From: Ktedonobacteria bacterium
GTDB taxonomy: Bacteria > Chloroflexota > Ktedonobacteria > Ktedonobacterales > JACDGC01
NCBI GenBank assembly: GCA_027459785.1
Contig: DAIDGU010000019.1
Location: forward strand, 20,531-84,530
Length of the DNA stretch: 64,000 bases
Direction of reading: 5' to 3'
How positions within the stretch are numbered: the first letter of the stretch is position 1; each line of letters begins with the position of its first letter. Made by a program: the position numbers and the translations under genes. Positions 25,107 to 33,084 of the stretch are shown here, piece after piece. The notes beneath the pieces were generated by a model that worked only from the letters and a program-made list of their open reading frames with translations, did not search any database and had not been told where the DNA came from.

Positions 25107-27305
25107 ATGAGCGATACCAATCTTCCCCCCAATCTCGCCACCCCCGACGAGCAGCGGTATACCAACCGGCTTAGCCAGGAAACCAGCCCCTATCTGCTGC
25201 AACACGCGCATAATCCGGTGGATTGGTATGCCTGGGGGCCGGAGGCTTTCGCGCGGGCCAAGGCCGAAGATAAGCCGGTCCTGCTCAGCATCGGCTATGC
25301 TGCCTGTCATTGGTGTCACGTTATGGCGCACGAAAGCTTCGAGAACGAACGCATCGCCACGATTATGAATCTGCATTATGTCTGCATCAAGGTGGACCGC
25401 GAGGAGCGCCCAGACATCGACGCGCTCTATATGGACGCCGTGCAGGCGCTGACGGGCAGTGGCGGCTGGCCGATGACGGTGTGGCTGACGCCGGAGGGGT
25501 TACCGTTTTTCGCCGGCACGTACTTTCCGCCGGAGGATCGCCCCGGCTATGCCATCCCCGCCTTTCCCACGCTGTTGCTGCGCCTGGCTCAGTTCTACAA
25601 GACGCGGCGCGCGGAGGTAGACGCCCAGGCCGAGGAGTTTCGCGCCTTCTATGAGAAGCGGGGGTCGCTGGCGCTGCCCGGTCTGCGTAACCTGCCCATC
25701 GCCGCCAGCGAGGTGGACCTGAGCGTGCTGACCACGGCGGAACGCAACCTGGAGCGCGCCTTCGACGTGACGCAGGGCGGCTTCGGCGGCGCACCCAAGT
25801 TCCCCCCCGCGATGGAACTGGAGTTTCTGCTGCGCATGCATCTGCGCGAGACCCAGCATCCCGTGCGCCTGAACCGCATTCAACTTGCCGGCACGAAGGC
25901 CAACGCGCCCGAACTGACGCCGCTGAGCATCGTGACGCGCACGCTGGATAAGATGGCCGCCGGCGGCATCTATGATCACCTGGGCGGCGGCTTCCATCGC
26001 TATGCCACCGATGATCACTGGCTGGTGCCGCACTTCGAGAAGATGCTCTATGACAACGCTCTGCTGGCGCGCGTCTACCTGCATGCCTATCAGGTGACGG
26101 GCAAGGAACGCTACGCGCGCATCTGCCGCGAGACGCTGGATTACGTGCGGCGCGACATGACCAGCCCGGAGGGCGGCTTTTATGCCACGCAGGACGCCGA
26201 TAGCGAGGGCCAGGAAGGCAAATTCTACGTCTGGCGGCCCGACGAGATCGCGGCGGTGCTGGACCACGACGACGCCGATCTCTGCATGGCCGTCTATGGG
26301 GTGACGCCGCAGGGCAACTTCGAGGGCAGCGGCGCATCGGTGCTGCACCTGACGCGGCCCGTGGCGGAGGTCGCGGCGGCGCGAGGCATCAGCGCGGAGG
26401 AGGCCGAGCGCCGGCTGGCGGATGCGCGCATGGCGCTCTTCGCCGCGCGCTCACGCCGCGTGTGGCCGGGGACGGACGACAAGATCGTCACGGCCTGGAA
26501 TGGGCTGATGCTGCGCGCCTTCGCCGAGGCCGCCGCCGTCTTCGACTCCCACACCTATATGGAAGTGGCGACGAACAACGCCGCCTTCCTGCTGAATACT
26601 CTGCGCACCAAGGATGGCCGGCTGCTGCGCACCGCCCGCGCCGGCAAAGCACACATCTCCGCCTTCCTGGAAGACTATGCCTGCCTGGCGCTGGGCCTGC
26701 TGGCGACGTATGAAGCGACCTTCGACGCGCGCTGGTTCGTCGCCGCCCGCGAGCTGGCCGACCAGATGATCGCGCTTTTCGCTGATGACGCCGAGGGCGG
26801 CTTCTTCGATACCGCCAGCGACCACGAACAGTTGGTCGGTCGCCCGCGCGAGATCACGGATAACGCGACGCCCAGCGGCAATAGCGCGGCGGCGGAAGTG
26901 TTGCTGTGGCTGGCGGCGCTGACCGGCGAGCGTGGCTATCGCGCCCGCGCCGAAACGCTGCTGCTGAAGCTGGCCCCGCTGATGGCGCAGAGTCCGCGCG
27001 GCTTCGGCAACTTCCTGTGCGATCTGGATCGCTGGCTGGCACCCTCGCAGGAGATCGCCATCATCGGCGACCTGGAAGAGCCGGAAACAGAGGATCTCAT
27101 CAGCATCGCGCGGGCGCGCTATCGGCCCAACTCCGTCATCGCCTGCGCCGCGCCGGACGACCTCCTGGCGAACGAGGCCATCGCGCTCCTCGCCGGGCGG
27201 CCCTCCATCGCCGGCCTTTCCACGGCCTACGTTTGCACGAATTTCACCTGCAAGTTGCCCGTGACCGATCCTGATGAACTGGAAGAACAGCTAGGGGATC
27301 GGTGA
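25107..27305 (+). CDS. Thioredoxin-domain protein of the YyaL/DUF255 (SPATA20) family
   Basis: The 732-residue product begins with the conserved [26 protein letters not shown] and the redox motif [17 protein letters not shown] (Cys67, Cys70). The sequence [25 protein letters not shown] follows. The remainder is an (alpha/alpha)6 glycosidase-like region with [61 protein letters not shown] and [17 protein letters not shown]. Length is as usual for the family. Function is not settled; roles in sugar or redox metabolism have been proposed. ATG 25107 follows GGAAGGG. Confidence 0.9.
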   Translation: MSDTNLPPNLATPDEQRYTNRLSQETSPYLLQHAHNPVDWYAWGPEAFARAKAEDKPVLLSIGYAACHWCHVMAHESFENERIATIMNLHYVCIKVDREERPDIDALYMDAVQALTGSGGWPMTVWLTPEGLPFFAGTYFPPEDRPGYAIPAFPTLLLRLAQFYKTRRAEVDAQAEEFRAFYEKRGSLALPGLRNLPIAASEVDLSVLTTAERNLERAFDVTQGGFGGAPKFPPAMELEFLLRMHLRETQHPVRLNRIQLAGTKANAPELTPLSIVTRTLDKMAAGGIYDHLGGGFHRYATDDHWLVPHFEKMLYDNALLARVYLHAYQVTGKERYARICRETLDYVRRDMTSPEGGFYATQDADSEGQEGKFYVWRPDEIAAVLDHDDADLCMAVYGVTPQGNFEGSGASVLHLTRPVAEVAAARGISAEEAERRLADARMALFAARSRRVWPGTDDKIVTAWNGLMLRAFAEAAAVFDSHTYMEVATNNAAFLLNTLRTKDGRLLRTARAGKAHISAFLEDYACLALGLLATYEATFDARWFVAARELADQMIALFADDAEGGFFDTASDHEQLVGRPREITDNATPSGNSAAAEVLLWLAALTGERGYRARAETLLLKLAPLMAQSPRGFGNFLCDLDRWLAPSQEIAIIGDLEEPETEDLISIARARYRPNSVIACAAPDDLLANEAIALLAGRPSIAGLSTAYVCTNFTCKLPVTDPDELEEQLGDR

Positions 27306-27590
27306 ATGGCCGTGAGGGCGAGCGACCAGAATCAAATGACGAGGGGGATCGTTGGGGCCAGGGCGACCAGTCGCACAACCAGGGCGACCACAAGGGTCGC
27401 CCCTACAGACCGGATGGCATAGGGGATCGTGTATATATTGGGCGCGGGGCGCGATGTATCGCGCCCATACAAAGGTCATGGGGTGGACATTCCCCATCGT
27501 GGGGCGGATAGGAATAACCGTCATTGTCCCTAATAGTGTTAAGCATAGGCCGCGTTGACGCTCATCTACCTGTTCCTTGCCGCCGCGCTC
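27306..27590. other. Intergenic repeat cluster before tRNA-Trp
   Basis: No gene is supported. The stretch holds the left arm of a long inverted repeat (27358-27429) and a perfect hairpin GGGCGCGAT-GT-ATCGCGCCC (27447-27466). Around 27485-27510 lies a degenerate copy of the GGACATTCC...CGATGGGG element also seen after the tRNA. The tRNA promoter follows. Confidence 0.6.
27358..27429. repeat. Left arm of inverted repeat flanking tRNA-Trp
   Basis: This 72-bp sequence is the approximate reverse complement of 27837-27908, with a handful of mismatches. It contains GGGCGACC-ACAA-GGGTCGCCC, itself a hairpin, and one 21-bp unit that is repeated in the right arm. Confidence 0.75.
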
Positions 27591-27619
27591 TTGACTTTTG
27601 CCGCGCCGGATGGTATCCT
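27591..27619 (+). promoter_or_regulatory. Sigma-70-like promoter of tRNA-Trp
   Basis: TTGACT (27591-27596) and TATCCT (27614-27619) are separated by 17 bp. The start would be near 27626, about 14 bases before the mature tRNA 5' end. Confidence 0.75.
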
Positions 27620-27639
27620 GAGAGTGCGCGCAAGCGTGT

Positions 27640-27715
27640 ACGGGAGTAGCTCAATTGGCAGAGCACCCGGCTCCAAACCGGGCGGTTGAGGGTTCAAGTC
27701 CTTTCTCCCGTGCCA
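27640..27715 (+). tRNA. tRNA-Trp (CCA anticodon)
   Basis: A 76-nt cloverleaf: acceptor ACGGGAG/CTCCCGT, D arm GCTCAATTGGCAGAGC, anticodon loop CTCCAAA with anticodon CCA, T arm with GGTTCAAGTCC, discriminator G and an encoded CCA end. A promoter precedes it and a factor-independent terminator follows directly, so it is a single-gene unit. Confidence 0.96.
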
Positions 27716-27717
27716 AT

Positions 27718-27745
27718 CCCCCTCAATGCGAGGGGGTCTTTTTTT
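27718..27745 (+). terminator. Rho-independent terminator of tRNA-Trp
   Basis: CCCCCTC-AATGC-GAGGGGG forms a 7-bp stem followed by TCTTTTTTT. Confidence 0.9.
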
Positions 27746-27781
27746 GTCTGGCGATCATCCCATCATCTGAATTGTCGGGTC

Positions 27782-27801
27782 GGCGGACATTCCTGTCCGC
27801 C
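27782..27801. repeat. GGCGGACA/TGTCCGCC hairpin repeat, copy 3 (inverted)
   Basis: This copy has loop TTCC on the plus strand, that is GGAA on the minus strand, so it is inverted relative to the copies at 1851 and 16045. It is followed by CCCACGATGG, as in other copies of the element family. Confidence 0.75.
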
Positions 27802-27836
27802 CCACGATGGAGGAAGGTTCGCCCCCGTCCCTTTGG

Positions 27837-27929
27837 CGATCCCTCTGCCATCCGGTGTGTAGGGGCGTACCCTTGTGGTCGCCCTGGTTGTGCGACTGGT
27901 CGCCCTGGTTGTGCGACTGGTCGCCCTGG
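27837..27929. repeat. Right arm of inverted repeat with 21-bp tandem units
   Basis: Positions 27837-27908 mirror 27358-27429 across the tRNA-Trp gene. The 21-bp unit TTGTGCGACTGGTCGCCCTGG occurs at 27888-27908 and again at 27909-27929, preceded by a partial unit, so the right arm has one unit more than the left. Confidence 0.75.
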
Positions 27930-27952
27930 TTCCCGCGCCGTGTCCCACCCCC

Positions 27953-29476
27953 TCACGGCAGGCACAAACCAGGCGCGCAGACGCCGCTGAGCGCCAACGT
28001 GGCTGTGCGCCCCGTCGCCGCCGTGACCACACGGATCGCATGGTTGTTGGTATCCGCGACGTAAAGCACATCCCCGGCAGCCGAGATGCCACCCGGCTCG
28101 TAGAAGCGCGCGTCGCGCCCCGCGCCATTCGCGTCGCCGGCGGTGCCGTCGCCCGCCAGCGTCTGCACGCGCCCCGTCGGCGGGTCCAGCCGGCGGATCG
28201 CATGGTTATAGGTGTCGGCGACGTAGAGATGGTCGCCGTGCCAGGCCACACCTAGCGGATGCTGGAAGCGCGCCGCGTCACCCGTGCCGTCGCGCAAGCC
28301 GAAATCGAAGAGGTCGCCACCCGCCAGCGTTGTGACCGTCGGTTCCGCCGCCGTTAGGTCAACGGCGCGGATGCAACTGATCTCGCTGTCGGCGACATAC
28401 AGATGCCGCCCATCATCGCTCAGCGCCAGGCCGCTCGGCTGGGCGAAGGCTGCCTCGCGCGCGTCGCCGTCGCGCCGTCCCTCGCCGCTGGAACCGACCG
28501 CCGCGCTGATGGTCTCGCCAGCAAGATCCAGCGCCCAGATCTGGTGCTGGCCGGCCATGGCGATCCAGAGCGTGCCGTCGCGCAGGGCCAGATCCCACGG
28601 CGAGTTGAGCGCGGTCGCGCGGGCAGGGCCAGCGGGGAAGCGCAGCCGGTTCTGCGCGCCGGTGCCGGCGACGGTGCTGACGACCTGCGTCACCAGATCG
28701 ATCCGCCGGATAAGATGGTTGTTCGTGTCGGCAACGTAAAGGACTTGCTGTGCGGCGTCCAGCGCCAACCCCTGGGGGCTGTTGAACATGGCGGCATCGG
28801 CGGGGCCGTCTGTGTTGCCCGGCTGGCCGGTGCCGATGGTGGCGATATGCGCGCCCGCCAGTGTGGTGACGACGATGCGGTGATTGCCGCTGTCGGCGAT
28901 ATAGAGCCGGTCGCCCGTCGCGTCCGCGAGGATCTTGCCCGGATAGCGCAGGGCAGTGGTGGGCGTCTCCGCGAATTCGAGGCGCAGCGGCAGGGGGGCG
29001 TCGTCCAGCGCGTCGCGCTCGCGCAGCACCCGCAATGCCTGGCCGATGGCGGCGTCGAGTTGCGCGCCGTGGCCCTCGCCCGGCACCGTCGCCAGCAGAT
29101 AGCCCTGCGGATCGACCAACACCAGCGTCGGCCAGCCGCGCACACTGAAGGCGTCCCACAGGCGGTTGCCGGCGTCTACCACCACGGGATGCCGGATGGC
29201 GTTGCGTTCGACCGCCGCGCGGATGTGCGCGATCTCCTGCTCGTTCGTGAACTTGGCAGAATGCACGCCGATGACGACGAAGGGCTGATCGGCATACTTC
29301 GCCTCGATGGCGCGTACCTCTTCCAGCACATGCAGGCAGTTGATACAACAATACGTCCAGAAGTCGAGCAAAACGAGCTTGCCACGCAGTTTGTCCCACG
29401 TGAGCGGCTCCTCGGTATTCAACCATGCGCTGCCCACCAGGGCGGGGGCGCGCACGGGTTCGCGCTGCAAGGTCAT
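27953..29476 (-). CDS. NHL-repeat protein with N-terminal thioredoxin-like domain (NHLRC2-like)
   Basis: The 507-residue product has an N-terminal thioredoxin-like domain, LRGKLVLLDFWTYCCINCLHVLEEV, with the redox motif C44-I-N-C47. It continues FVVIGVHSAKFTNE, RHPVVVDAGNRLWDAFSVRGWPTLVLVDPQGYLLA. From about residue 175 it has NHL/beta-propeller repeats (LYIADSGNHRIVV, LYVADTNNHLIRRID, LYVADSEISCIRAVD, LYVADTYNHAIRRLD, LYVADTNNHAIRVV). This architecture matches animal NHLRC2 and bacterial relatives. No signal peptide is seen. The substrate is unknown. Confidence 0.88.
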   Translation of the reverse strand: MTLQREPVRAPALVGSAWLNTEEPLTWDKLRGKLVLLDFWTYCCINCLHVLEEVRAIEAKYADQPFVVIGVHSAKFTNEQEIAHIRAAVERNAIRHPVVVDAGNRLWDAFSVRGWPTLVLVDPQGYLLATVPGEGHGAQLDAAIGQALRVLRERDALDDAPLPLRLEFAETPTTALRYPGKILADATGDRLYIADSGNHRIVVTTLAGAHIATIGTGQPGNTDGPADAAMFNSPQGLALDAAQQVLYVADTNNHLIRRIDLVTQVVSTVAGTGAQNRLRFPAGPARATALNSPWDLALRDGTLWIAMAGQHQIWALDLAGETISAAVGSSGEGRRDGDAREAAFAQPSGLALSDDGRHLYVADSEISCIRAVDLTAAEPTVTTLAGGDLFDFGLRDGTGDAARFQHPLGVAWHGDHLYVADTYNHAIRRLDPPTGRVQTLAGDGTAGDANGAGRDARFYEPGGISAAGDVLYVADTNNHAIRVVTAATGRTATLALSGVCAPGLCLP

Positions 29477-29607
29477 GGCGATGCTCCTGTGGCGAGATGA
29501 TCACTCTGCATCGTAGCGCGAATCGCGCATGCGGTGCCACTCCCCTTTTCAGTCGCGCCCCCTGCTGCCGGCGTTACAGCTACAACGCCAGCCCGATCCA
29601 TTCCCTC

Positions 29608-29636
29608 TTGACTACGTATGCTTGGACAGATATACT
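29608..29636 (+). promoter_or_regulatory. Sigma-70-like promoter of the HNH gene
   Basis: TTGACT (29608-29613) and TATACT (29631-29636) are 17 bp apart. The start would be near 29643, about 45 nt before ATG 29688. Confidence 0.7.
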
Positions 29637-29687
29637 AGCTGTTGAAACAGCGCGACCACTTATTACCACAAAGGAGCAGCGAATCCC

Positions 29688-30365
29688 ATGAGTGCCGACG
29701 AACACCTGATCCTGTGCCTCCGTTGCCAAGCATATCGCCCCATCACCAAGTTCCGTATCAAATTTCCGCTCGACCCCCTTAAAGATCCAGCTTTGATTTA
29801 CCGGCCACGTGCAACCTGCAAAGTCTGCACCGCCCAAAAGAAACACGTTATAGAAGTACGTGACTTAGCATTACATCCCAAAGTCCCACCTCCTGGTGTT
29901 ACAACAAAAAGATGCAAGGAATGTGGTGAGGAGAAGCTTTTCTCAGAGTTTTATAGATTGCGGAGTGGGGTATGGGGTCTCGACCCCCGTTGCAAAAGAT
30001 GCAAATCAACAGGCGAAGCAGCACGGCAACGACGCAAGTGGCGGGAAACCAGAGAAGTTATGGCAGAACGTCGCTATGGCCTTACTCCCGAACGGTACGA
30101 AGCGTTATATGAGAGGCAAGGCAAGGCGTGTGGCATCTGTGGCACACCCAGTACTAAGCATCGATTACATATCGATCATAACCATACGACAGGCGTCGTG
30201 CGTGGATTATTGTGTGTTCGTTGCAACACGTTTATCGGGCAAGCGCGCGAAAAGATAATTTTTCTTGAACGTGCCGCCGCGTATCTTTATGCCGAAACCC
30301 ATGATTTAGACCCCTTGGATGTCACCGCTACTGTTTATTACGAGTTGCAACGCCACTCGTGGTGA
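29688..30365 (+). CDS. HNH endonuclease of the recombination endonuclease VII type
   Basis: The 225-residue product has paired CxxC motifs (CLRC, CKVC, CKECG, CKRC) in its N-terminal half, suggesting one or two zinc fingers. The C-terminal half has the endonuclease VII pattern: YGLTPERYEALYERQGKACGICG, HIDHNHTTGVVRGLLCVRCNTFIG. The HxDHxH and the Cys residues would bind metal and form the nuclease centre. Base composition is visibly lower in GC than the neighbours, and it sits between two tRNA genes, both signs of acquisition. ATG 29688 follows AAAGGAG. It may be a phage or mobile-element gene in isolation, or a defence nuclease. Confidence 0.85.
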   Translation: MSADEHLILCLRCQAYRPITKFRIKFPLDPLKDPALIYRPRATCKVCTAQKKHVIEVRDLALHPKVPPPGVTTKRCKECGEEKLFSEFYRLRSGVWGLDPRCKRCKSTGEAARQRRKWRETREVMAERRYGLTPERYEALYERQGKACGICGTPSTKHRLHIDHNHTTGVVRGLLCVRCNTFIGQAREKIIFLERAAAYLYAETHDLDPLDVTATVYYELQRHSW

Positions 30366-30369
30366 AGGC

Positions 30370-30399
30370 TTGACAAATCACGCGAACTGTGATTATAAT
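30370..30399 (+). promoter_or_regulatory. Consensus sigma-70 promoter of tRNA-Gly
   Basis: TTGACA (30370-30375), 18-bp spacer, TATAAT (30394-30399): both hexamers are perfect. The start would be near 30406, where a D-arm-like sequence and hairpin begin. Confidence 0.85.
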
Positions 30400-30412
30400 A
30401 TCTCTGTAGTTC

Positions 30413-30435
30413 AGCGGTACATCCTATGTACCGCT
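30413..30435 (+). other. Leader hairpin before tRNA-Gly, with tRNA-like sequence
   Basis: AGCGGTACAT-CCT-ATGTACCGCT is a perfect 10-bp stem with a 3-nt loop, five bases before the tRNA. Overlapping it, GTAGTTCAGCGGTA (30406-30419) matches the D arm of the tRNA (30447-30460) with one mismatch, 41 bp upstream. Confidence 0.7.
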
Positions 30436-30440
30436 GGCAC

Positions 30441-30515
30441 GCGCCGGTAGTTCAGTGGTAGAATGCCTCCTTGCCAAGGAGGATGTCCCGAGTTCGAGTC
30501 TCGGTCGGCGCACCA
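30441..30515 (+). tRNA. tRNA-Gly (GCC anticodon)
   Basis: A 75-nt cloverleaf: acceptor GCGCCGG/TCGGCGC, D arm TTCAGTGGTAGAA, anticodon loop TTGCCAA with anticodon GCC, T loop GTTCGAGTC, discriminator A and encoded CCA. Flanked by a consensus promoter and a strong terminator. Confidence 0.96.
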
Positions 30516-30521
30516 TTGCTT

Positions 30522-30552
30522 GCCCCAGGTCGTGTGACCTGGGGCTTTTTTT
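30522..30552 (+). terminator. Rho-independent terminator of tRNA-Gly
   Basis: GCCCCAGGTC-GTGT-GACCTGGGGC is a perfect 10-bp stem followed by seven T residues. Confidence 0.93.
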
Positions 30553-30608
30553 GTTGTGGTATTCTCAGGCGAGCATATGGCGTGGTGGCACGGCGCAAGG
30601 AGCGGGCA

Positions 30609-30917
30609 ATGATTATCGCGGCAATGAACAGCAGGGTTGTTGTTTACACCGGCGGATTGGTCGCCTTCGCGGCGTTATGGCTCGCGGGGACGTGGCAGGC
30701 GGTGCAGGTGCTGCGGCGTGAGCGGCGCATCCTGGCGACGCCCCTGGCGGTGCTGACGGTGGAATATCGTGACGACGAAGTGGCGTTCGCTCGCGTGGCG
30801 GATGCCCGCCGCACCGGTCGCCGCACGCTCGGCGGCATCATCGTCACCGCGCTACTCTGCGCCTTCGTGCTGTTGCTGCTACTGCTCGTCGTCCTCAGCG
30901 CGGCGAGCGTGGTGTGA
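30609..30917 (+). CDS. Small membrane protein with two membrane segments
   Basis: The 102-residue product has hydrophobic segments VVVYTGGLVAFAALWLAGTW and GGIIVTALLCAFVLLLLLLVVLSAA at its two ends, with a charged middle (VLRRERRIL...VEYRDDEVAF). ATG 30609 is chosen for AAGGAG 7 bases upstream; the longer frame starts inside the tRNA gene. No family recognised. Confidence 0.6.
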   Translation: MIIAAMNSRVVVYTGGLVAFAALWLAGTWQAVQVLRRERRILATPLAVLTVEYRDDEVAFARVADARRTGRRTLGGIIVTALLCAFVLLLLLLVVLSAASVV

Positions 30918-30966
30918 AGGAGCCAAATCTATATTTTACCTTTAGCATCATTGCCTTGTTGACACG

Positions 30967-31122
30967 CTAAGGCAAGCGGTAGTTGGCACCCCTAAATAAT
31001 TCCTGCAACTGCTGTTCGGGATTTCGTGTGTTTAATTCTTCCAGAAATTCAACTGCGGTCATATAACGAACGCCAGCAAAAGATTTACGTGGCGGAAAAT
31101 CCCGTGTGTTATTTCGCCTCAT
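30967..31122 (-). pseudogene. C-terminal remnant of a PIN-domain toxin
   Basis: The 51-residue frame reads NNTRDFPPRKSFAGVRYMTAVEFLEEL, which resembles the conserved end of PIN-family toxins (TxNxRxFP...GVRIxxPxEFL). The N-terminal two thirds, with the acidic active-site residues, is missing. Its start overlaps the end of the HTH gene by 14 bases, as a toxin would follow its antitoxin. It is most simply read as an internal deletion that removed the toxin's catalytic part. The call rests on short similarity. Confidence 0.55.
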
Positions 31123-31507
31123 CTTTCGGCCACACCACTGGACGGCGACTGCGCTGAATCTCCTCATTGAGTTCTTCTTGGGATGGAAGTGGCTCGATAG
31201 ATATAAGGGCATTTGCTAAGGGGCGATATGCATCAATGCTATCCACTGGAATCACGACACGCCCGCCTAACCGATAACCTTTCAGAATCCCGCGAGTTAC
31301 CCAGTTTTTGACTGTCTGGCTCGTCACACCGATAATTGTTGCCGCTTCACTTGCCGTGTAAAAGGCTTTAGGCGTTTGTGGACTAAGAGCGGTCAGTTCA
31401 ACGACCAATTTTTCTATGATCTGTGCTTCTTCAAGCAACCCTTTTTGGGCAAGCCGCTGTTGTGCATCGCGTGCCTGTTCCACCAATTGCAAAAGCTTTG
31501 TTGCCAT
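31109..31507 (-). CDS. Excisionase-type (MerR-like) HTH protein, probable antitoxin
   Basis: The 132-residue product has an N-terminal coiled segment (ATKLLQLVEQARDAQQRLAQKGLLEEAQIIEKLV) and a central HTH_17-type DNA-binding domain (KAFYTASEAATIIGVTSQTVKNWVTRGILKGYRLGGRVVIPVDSIDAYR). The tail is acidic (SQEELNEEIQRSRRPVVWPKDEAK). This arrangement is common for antitoxins paired with PIN toxins. ATG 31507 is chosen as the first Met of the coiled region. GC is lower than in neighbours. The downstream partner is truncated. Confidence 0.7.
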   Translation of the reverse strand: MATKLLQLVEQARDAQQRLAQKGLLEEAQIIEKLVVELTALSPQTPKAFYTASEAATIIGVTSQTVKNWVTRGILKGYRLGGRVVIPVDSIDAYRPLANALISIEPLPSQEELNEEIQRSRRPVVWPKDEAK

Positions 31508-31595
31508 AAAAACGTATCCTACTCTCTTTGGGATATTTGTATGATACCACAAAAAAGGCAAAGACTACAAACCGCTGTGTTTATGTCACCCACCA

Positions 31596-33042
31596 TCATA
31601 TGCGCTTTAAATCGAAAAGCGGCAGCCCCGTTTGTGCTGTGATGTAGGCGTTGAGCGCGGCGAGTTCGTCATCGGTAGCCGATGTTGTGCGCAAAAACGT
31701 CGGATTCCAGCGGATGATAGTGGTGGCACTGGCCAGCTTATGCCACCACCCCGCGCGGGTGCGCCGGCAGCCGCACGCCGTCCGGCCCCTGGCGCACCGG
31801 CACGCTGAAGTTGCCGATGTGCAGGTCTGGCAGTTCGCGGCGCAGCAGCGCGATGAAGGCGCGGAGGCCCAGCGCGGGGCCGCGCGGCGGCAGTTTGGGC
31901 AGCAGCAGTTCGGGATCGATGTTGAGGTTGCGCAGTTGCACCAGGCGTGTGCCGGTGTCGCGCAGAAAGGCGATCCACGCCGCCGCCTCGTCTTCTGCGT
32001 CGGCCAGGCCCGGATAAAGCAGCAGATTGATTGACGTATAGATGCCCGCTTCGCGCGCCACGATCAGACTGCGCTTCACGTGGTCCAGCGTGTAGCCGAT
32101 GGGGCGATAGTAGGCGTCATAGGTGGCGGGGCGCGCGGAGATCGTGCTGGCGCGCAGCGTGTCCAACCCGGCGGCACACAGGCGCGCGACCGCGCGGGGA
32201 TTGCTGGCGTTAGTGTTGATGTTGATCGTCCCCATCGCCGTCTGGGCGCGCATCCCCTGGATCGCCCCTGCGATGGTGTGCCATTGCAGCAACGGTTCCC
32301 CCTCGCAGCCCTGGCCAAAGCTGAAGATCGCATCGGGCGCATGCGTCAGGTGGCGCACACCCACGGCGACGATCTCATCAATCGTCGGCACGAAGGCCAG
32401 GCGATCTTGCGGCGATACCAGGCCGTCTTCCTCCTGCTTCGAGATGCAGCCGACGCAACGCGCATTGCAGCCACCCGCGACCGCGACAGCCCCCTCCCAA
32501 CGCTCGAAAAACACGTTGCTCGCCGTGGGACACTGGTAGTCCAGCGCGCAGTGGGCATGGTGCGCCAGCACGCGATTTTCCGGCTCCGCCAGCAGGCGGC
32601 GGCGCACGCGACGTTCAAGCTGACGGGGATCGAAGGCGTCGGGGTGCCAGCGCGCCGGATCGTCCGTCGGCACGGCGGCAGCGTAGATCGCGCCATCCAG
32701 CCCGGCGAGGGCGGTATAGCCGAAGAAGGGCAGCGTCTCCGCGTTGGCAGGGATCTCCGCCGGATCGGCCATCTGGTAGCCCGGCACGCGCGTGCGTGTG
32801 TAGCCGATTGGCAGGAAGGCGGAGATCGCCCAGCCCGCCTGGGCTGGCAGCGCCACCCGCGCGCCCGCGTTGTCGCGCCCCACCGCCCGCCGGCCCGGCA
32901 TCATCGCCACCGTCGCGCCAGCCGGCAACGGCAGCAGATCGGCGGGGTCCAGCGGCTGGCCCTCGTAATCCACGGCGGCCAGGTCGCGCGCCTCGGCGAT
33001 GGCACCATCCGGCGTTACATAGAGCAGGTAGGGCTGGGACAT
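31596..33042 (-). CDS. Radical SAM protein with apparent C-terminal frameshift
   Basis: The in-frame product covers 31738-33042 (434 residues) with the iron-sulfur motif C192-N-A-R-C196-V-G-C199, preceded by ASNVFFERWEGAVAVAGG and followed by FGQGCEGEPLLQWHTIAGAI and TININTNASNPRAV. It should bind a 4Fe-4S cluster and SAM; the reaction is unknown. The frame stops after HPRGVVA. Skipping one G in the GGGG run (31749-31752) reads on as WWHKLASATTIIRW, then NPTFLRTTSATDDELAALNA, ITAQTGLPLFDLKRI and TGA at 31596-31598. That stretch looks coding, so the gene may have lost about 49 residues by frameshift. ATG 33042 has GAGAGAACGAG upstream. Confidence 0.75.
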
Positions 33043-33084
33043 CTCGTTCTCTCTCGCTTCGCTGTTGGTATATCGGCTGGCAGG

